A DNA stretch of 64,000 nucleotides. Origin: Rhytidiadelphus loreus (Eukaryota; Streptophyta; Bryopsida; Hypnales; Hylocomiaceae). Every line of letters starts with the position of its first letter. Position 1 is the stretch's first letter. The stretch spans positions 32,611,025 to 32,675,024 of the forward strand of contig OX344763.1 in the NCBI GenBank assembly GCA_947034895.1. Direction: 5' to 3'. A program made the position numbers and the translations under genes. Shown here piece after piece: positions 59,125 through 64,000 of this stretch. A model generated the notes under the pieces. That model had not been told where the DNA came from. It did not search any database and worked only from the letters and a program-made list of their open reading frames with translations.

Positions 59125-60090
59125 TTAACCCCTAAACGCTAGATGGATGTTTTGGAAGAGGAAAAGTCCAAAACAGCCAATTTTTGATGCATTGTCTGAA
59201 ATCAAAAATTAGATCTTCTTTTCGGAATTCCAACCATAACAAAGTTTATTGAACAAGCAAGGTAACGTGTGGGAAAAATTTCAGCCCATTTGACTATGTG
59301 GATTGAAAGATTATAACATTTGAAGTGAGAAAACAAAAATTGTTTTTCATTCATGTGAGAGAGGGTGAGCAGACTTTGAGGCCCCTTGGTTGAATATTTT
59401 TGCTCAACACAAAAATGAGTATTTTCAGCATTCATAAGTATATGATGTTAGGTATGTTCAAGAAAAAATTTAGATGCAACTAAGATGTCTAACTTACTCT
59501 AAATCACTCTGCATTGCAAGGAGGTTTAGTGAATTGGCAATATACTAGTCATCTTTTGATGATTTCTTGTGCAATGAGGAAATTTTTTATTTGAAATTCA
59601 AATGTACAAAATTTAGAGACAAACATTTGGAATATGTATGAAAAGTTTCAAGAACTTTGACTTCAAATTTCAGATTTTCTACTAGGTAATTCATATATAT
59701 TGCAAGATAGTAGGGCTTGAAGTTAGAAAGAGAGTTTTTTTTCTTGAAATCGTCCCAAAATAGCTAACAAAGTTTGACTTCTCCTAGAATGTGATTTAAG
59801 AACTAATTTTTTTTGTTTTTAACAATTGTATGACATATTTTATTAGTTATACACACGTTAAATTCCAAATGTTGATTAGCACTTTTGCAAAAGATGGACA
59901 AATGGCCTGGGTTGTCAAAAAAGTTTAGAGCAATATACTTTTGATTCGGGCACATGATTGGAAAAAAAATTATATTCCTACTAAAGGGGTACATGTTCAC
60001 ACCTTGTGTCAAAATTTCATAGGAAATTTTATGAACATCCAACCAAATTTGATTTCATGGGTAGATTTTCAATTGGCCTTTAAAAGTTAA
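59125..60090 (+). mobile_element. TTAA-family element, subfamily 2, full copy (966 bp) with related empty site
   Basis: The ends are TTAACCCCTAAACGCTAG and CAATTGGCCTTTAAAAGTTAA, with TTAA intact on both sides. It is collinear with 22770-23719. The left flank (59010-59124) and right flank (60091-60121, CAAATGATTCATACAGTACC) are contiguous in a homologous repeat at 44140-44278 around one TTAA. This shows that the element plus one TTAA was inserted. Confidence 0.9.
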
Positions 60091-61148
60091 GCAAATGATT
60101 CATACAGTACCAAAAAAGATGTAACTAGCCTAACATTCTAGGATTAAATGATTTTGACACAAATAGTTAACTCTTTAACTCCTCTATGTCAGAGGCCTTT
60201 TTGATTTTTTGGAGTTTGTTCAAAACCAAACAAAAAAATATTAAGTTTTGATTAATTTTATCAAATCTTTCTAAATTATAACTATACAAGTTCAAACTAG
60301 GCATGTTGAAGATCACATAGGAAAAGAAAATACAACAACATCACTTATATGGATTGAAAATTATAATGTTGGATCAAGAGGGTGTAATAATTGTGAAAGT
60401 GATTTGAAGTCTTCAATCTACTTTTTACATGTCAAATCTAAAATCGAGGTCATGGAAAAAATATGAAACTAAAAGACAGAAGTCAACAAGCATAATAATC
60501 ATAATAGGCTTAGAGTTTCTCAAAGTCTACTATACAATTTTCTTAAATGAATTTCCGGGTCTAAATGAGGTAATAGGAGTCAATTTTGCCATAACCACTA
60601 CTTTTGGGGACCATAATTGATTGTGTAGCTGAATTTTTTTTAGATTTCTCCAAAATAACTATACTCCATATTCCATATATGTTATAGTATCATGATTCTC
60701 TATTGTATAGTTTATGATGTTATTATGTCATCTTAATTAAGTACAAAAAAGAACATGTAACTAATGCTTTTTACTGTTGAATTTCTAAATACAAGATTTA
60801 GAAACTTTTTCATTGAAAGTAATGATATTTTGATTAGAATTTGTCATTTTTGACAACTTTGAATAATTTTTAGAACTAATTTTGATGAAATTGATGAAGT
60901 TTTAGAGCAAGATATTTCATCAAAATTTAAAAAGGAACCCCAAAAGCACCTAAGCAAGTGGCTTGGGTGGCTCCTATTAGCTCATTTGCACCCTTCCAAT
61001 GTATTTTTTCCTCTTTAAATCCAATGTATTTCAGGCTCATCTCCATGAGCCTTTAATACTAAAAAATCAAGATTTGAAATGGACACCCTTACACAAAATC
61101 TTCAATAGAAAAATTATGACATTTTTCCTCAAAATTAGATTTTGATGC
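60091..61148. other. AT-rich spacer with a possible eroded element end
   Basis: TTAACTCCTCTATGTCAGAG at 60175 may be another eroded terminus. No gene is recognised. Confidence 0.4.
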
Positions 61149-61206
61149 TTAACCCCTACAAGACTATCCCTTGAAAAGAGAGGAATACTTCCTGTTCAAT
61201 TAATTA
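61149..61206 (-). mobile_element. TTAA-family end split by a nested insertion (left part)
   Basis: TTAACCCCTACAAGACTATC starts here. The expected subterminal ACTGCCATTTTTTAGG segment is found only at about 61570, after the poly-C/poly-G repeat. This suggests the repeat inserted into the element. Confidence 0.45.
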
Positions 61207-61448
61207 GCCCCCCCCCCTCCCTCAAATAATTAGTAGCCATTGATCCTTTTTGAACCCTGTCGTTGATCCTGATACGAATATATTATGATACCATACGTAT
61301 ATTGTATGTAGACGAATACGAAAAACGGATACAAATTATCCCATATTGATTGTCAAATGACTTTGTTTTCAAAAATACAAGAGTGAGGGGGATATTGGGA
61401 TTTTGAGATTTTCTGATCAAATTATTTTTCAAACCCCCCCCCAAAAAA
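61207..61448 (-). repeat. CGTAT-rich repeat bounded by poly-C, copy 2 (inverted)
   Basis: The inverse of this stretch follows the 3095-3373 copy: CAATATGGGATAA, GTATCCG, CGTATTCGT words, GATCAACGACAGG and ATCAATGG before a G run. C runs lie at both edges (61209-61221 and 61434-61443). Confidence 0.7.
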
Positions 61449-64000
61449 AATAAAATGAAGGTTTTTAAAAATAATTTGATCTAGAACTTATTCCTCACTA
61501 TCCACTCAAAAGACAACCGACCTTCATCCCCTACAACACAATGGCACATTTTGAGCAAAAATTGTTAAAAAACTGCCATTTTTTAGGGTATGGCAAAATC
61601 AAGGAATTATATTATTTTTATTTTGAAATTCAACAGTACAAAATTGCACTAGATTACAATGGTAGTGTATAGAAAAAATTTCAGAAACTTTGACCACAAA
61701 TATTGAAAGACTATAGTGTTTGAACACTGGAGGAGAAGTTTTTCTTAAACCTACTTGACAAGTTCAACACATTTTGACTCATAAGGAGTGAGACTTTTGC
61801 AACAAACATAGTTTTTTTTTTTGACAAACCCATACTATATTATGTTGTTATCTACATACCAAATTTTAGAAGTCCTACAAAGAAACTAAGTTTTTTTACT
61901 AGTGGAATTTGATCGAGTAGTCAAATTTGATATAGGATGGTAAACATGTCATATTTTGGCACAGTCAAGTTTGCTAGTTATAAAAATAGGGTCCTTAGCC
62001 ATAATGATGATGAAAACATATTTCCTAGTAATGGGGACTACTAGTCTCGACTATAGAAGTGCATTGAAGTCCCCAATTGCTATTTTTATTCTTCTTATAT
62101 TGCCTTGAATTCAATATACTACTTTGTTGGTCTTTTTAATTTTTATTCAATTTTTGTTCTAGTCTTCCACTCTTTGAAGACCCTTTTTCTTACACATATA
62201 ATGTATATATTAGGTATGAATGGCTTGTATTATAAAATTGACCTATATTATTATTATTATTTAAAAAATCCCTAAGTTTATTACACTTCAATGAAAACAT
62301 ATCCTTTTTATTAAGGTCATAATTACCACTGAGTCATCTTAAGATATTTTCTTAACCCCTTAAAGACCTAACATTCAATTTTGACCAATGAATGAATACA
62401 AACATGTCCTTTTGACTAATATATTAAAAGCTTTCATTTTTTTACTCATCCAAATACTTCTAGATTCTTCCATAACTAGTTTCTTAGCATTTGTTTAGTA
62501 TAGATCCTCATAATTCTTTTTGAAAAATATATTTTTGAAAATCGAAGAGCACAAATATATTTCGTTTTAAATATTATTATTATTTTTTAATAAAATAGGT
62601 TCTTCCAGAATAACAATAAATAAGAGGTTGGATAAAAATCTTCTTAAAATCATTATTATTACAACTTAGAATGCTAAAAAATTATTGTGAAATCATCAAT
62701 TATAGTCATTACTCAATCACTCCAACAAGGAATTTCCATTTGGTGTGTTAATACATTACAATGTACCAATTTTTTGGTCACAATTGCACTACTATGCATT
62801 GTTTTAGAAATTTAGAAAATTCATATTGTCAAATGTACATTGAATTTGGGGTAGAAACAATTTTTTTTGGTACCAAGTCTATCCAAGGTATATAATTAGA
62901 TTGAAAAAATAAATGAATAAATCTCTACATGGACTAGATGAAGAAATGTACACAAAAGACTGAAAAGAGTATTTTGTTATAGTGCATCATGTACAATAAA
63001 TTTAGAGATCCTATTGAAAACAATTGAAAAACAATTGAACATTTTAATATAAATATTTATTTTCACAAGAATAGTATTTTTCATGTTAAGAATATTTTAG
63101 TATTTTTATTGATTATTTATATTTGACCTTCATCTTCAAATCTTAGATTGACTTTTAAGAATTCTAAAATGGATATTTCTCACTTTATTTTCTTTTGAAT
63201 GTGGATTTTATACAAAGTATGAGGTGAAAAAATTCTTCAACTTTTTAATAAAGATCATGAAATTAGTTGTAGCAAAATGGAGTAGATTGTTTTACAAAAT
63301 TTGATGTAAAGATGTGTCACTTGATTCAAAACTTGTGCAATCAAGCACTTCAAGGACACAATGGTGCATGATAGTAATTGGTACCCTTTAGTGTGCAATT
63401 ACCCTCTTGGAGATTTCAAATTTAGGATTTAAGCATTGAGAAGGTTAATGGTAAATCCAATAGTATAGATATGATCAATTGGAATTAGTTTACAACCTTC
63501 TTTTGAAATTTCTCATTCACTATTATTCAAAGTTGAATTTGTGAATTTTTGCGTTTGGATAGTTTGTCATTTTGCGTATTTTTTAGTGCTCTAAGGGCTA
63601 TTTTGAAATTTTAAAAAATGATCTAAATTTTTGTTAGATTTAAAATATACTTAGATTTTACACATGATTTTTAGTAGACAAAATTACAAGGTACAACTAG
63701 ACAACTGTCTATAAACATAAAAATATTGTTTCATTTACATAAAAGCTTGTATAATAGAGGGATTTTATAAATTATATTTTTCAATTGAAATATATATTTC
63801 AATAATCCTAAAATTTAATATACAAATTGTAACATTCAAAGATAGACTTCTAATTTGATTTCAAGTACGTTAGAAGGATGATCACATACAGTTAGATTTT
63901 TTGAAATGAAGACTATAGGTAGTCACGTGATTATATATAGTGAACAAAAGTTTTATGTTGGATTGCAAACCACCTGAAATATGATTGATTCTATGACATG
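61449..64000. other. AT-rich intergenic DNA, including the continuation of a TTAA element
   Basis: Bases 61545-61740 carry the subterminal and internal blocks of a TTAA-family copy (AAAACTGCCATTTTTTAGGG, AATTTCAGAAACTTTGACCAC, TTGAAAGACTATA). TTAACCCCTTAAAGACC at 62353 is another terminus. The rest to the window edge is AT-rich, with short ORFs and no gene. Confidence 0.45.

Noticed and set aside
1..64000. tRNA or rRNA genes, CRISPR arrays, bacterial-type operons
   Set aside because: None were seen by eye; the spliced plant genes and repeat landscape argue for nuclear eukaryotic DNA. A tRNA scan could still reveal a small gene I missed.

Overview
The window looks like nuclear DNA of a green plant (streptophyte). 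Two genes split by GT-AG introns encode recognisably plant proteins: a chloroplast RsfS/Iojap protein and a plant-type mitochondrial pyruvate dehydrogenase kinase. A third, intronless gene encodes an AP2/ERF-domain protein, a family strongly expanded in plants. Short to medium introns, long leaders and very AT-rich intergenic DNA would suit a non-seed plant such as a bryophyte, but I cannot name the species from sequence alone.

Layout. Four GC-richer islands carry the genes, all on the + strand: about 5.1-9.5 kb (intronless acidic/basic chromatin-type protein with a CHZ-like motif), 19.4-22.7 kb (Iojap/RsfS, 5 exons, 241 aa), 30.4-37.6 kb (PDK, 6 exons, 375 aa) and 53.1-57.7 kb (AP2/ERF-type factor, 487 aa, with two uORFs). 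The rest is AT-rich repeat territory with no convincing gene.

The repeats are the notable part. (1) A family of non-autonomous elements, mostly 0.9-1.2 kb, has ends of the form TTAA-CCCCTAAAGGACC... and the inverse. At least seven copies have both ends at TTAA or a one-base variant of it. One copy (59125-60090) has a related empty site in this same window (near 44246-44249), where the host sequence carries a single TTAA. That is the behaviour of piggyBac-type transposition, but no transposase is present here. (2) Two copies of a 564-574 bp MITE with 8-bp target duplications (hAT-like) sit at 17422-17985 and 41824-42397; the second landed inside a minisatellite. (3) Three roughly 300-bp elements with AAGGTAGG...CCTACCTT ends lie within 1.1 kb at 28.2-29.3 kb. 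(4) A foldback of about 1.1 kb lies at 1513-2598. (5) A CGTAT-rich repeat bounded by poly-C/poly-G occurs at 3.1-3.4 kb and, reversed, at 61.2-61.45 kb, where it seems nested in a TTAA element. (6) Minisatellites lie at the left edge (101-bp higher-order period) and at 41.6-42.6 kb.

The genes do not form a functional cluster. Two serve organelles (plastid ribosome silencing; the mitochondrial pyruvate dehydrogenase switch) and two are probably nuclear (histone chaperone-like; transcription factor). Three of the four genes have degenerate tandem duplications of roughly 130-240 bp in their upstream regions.
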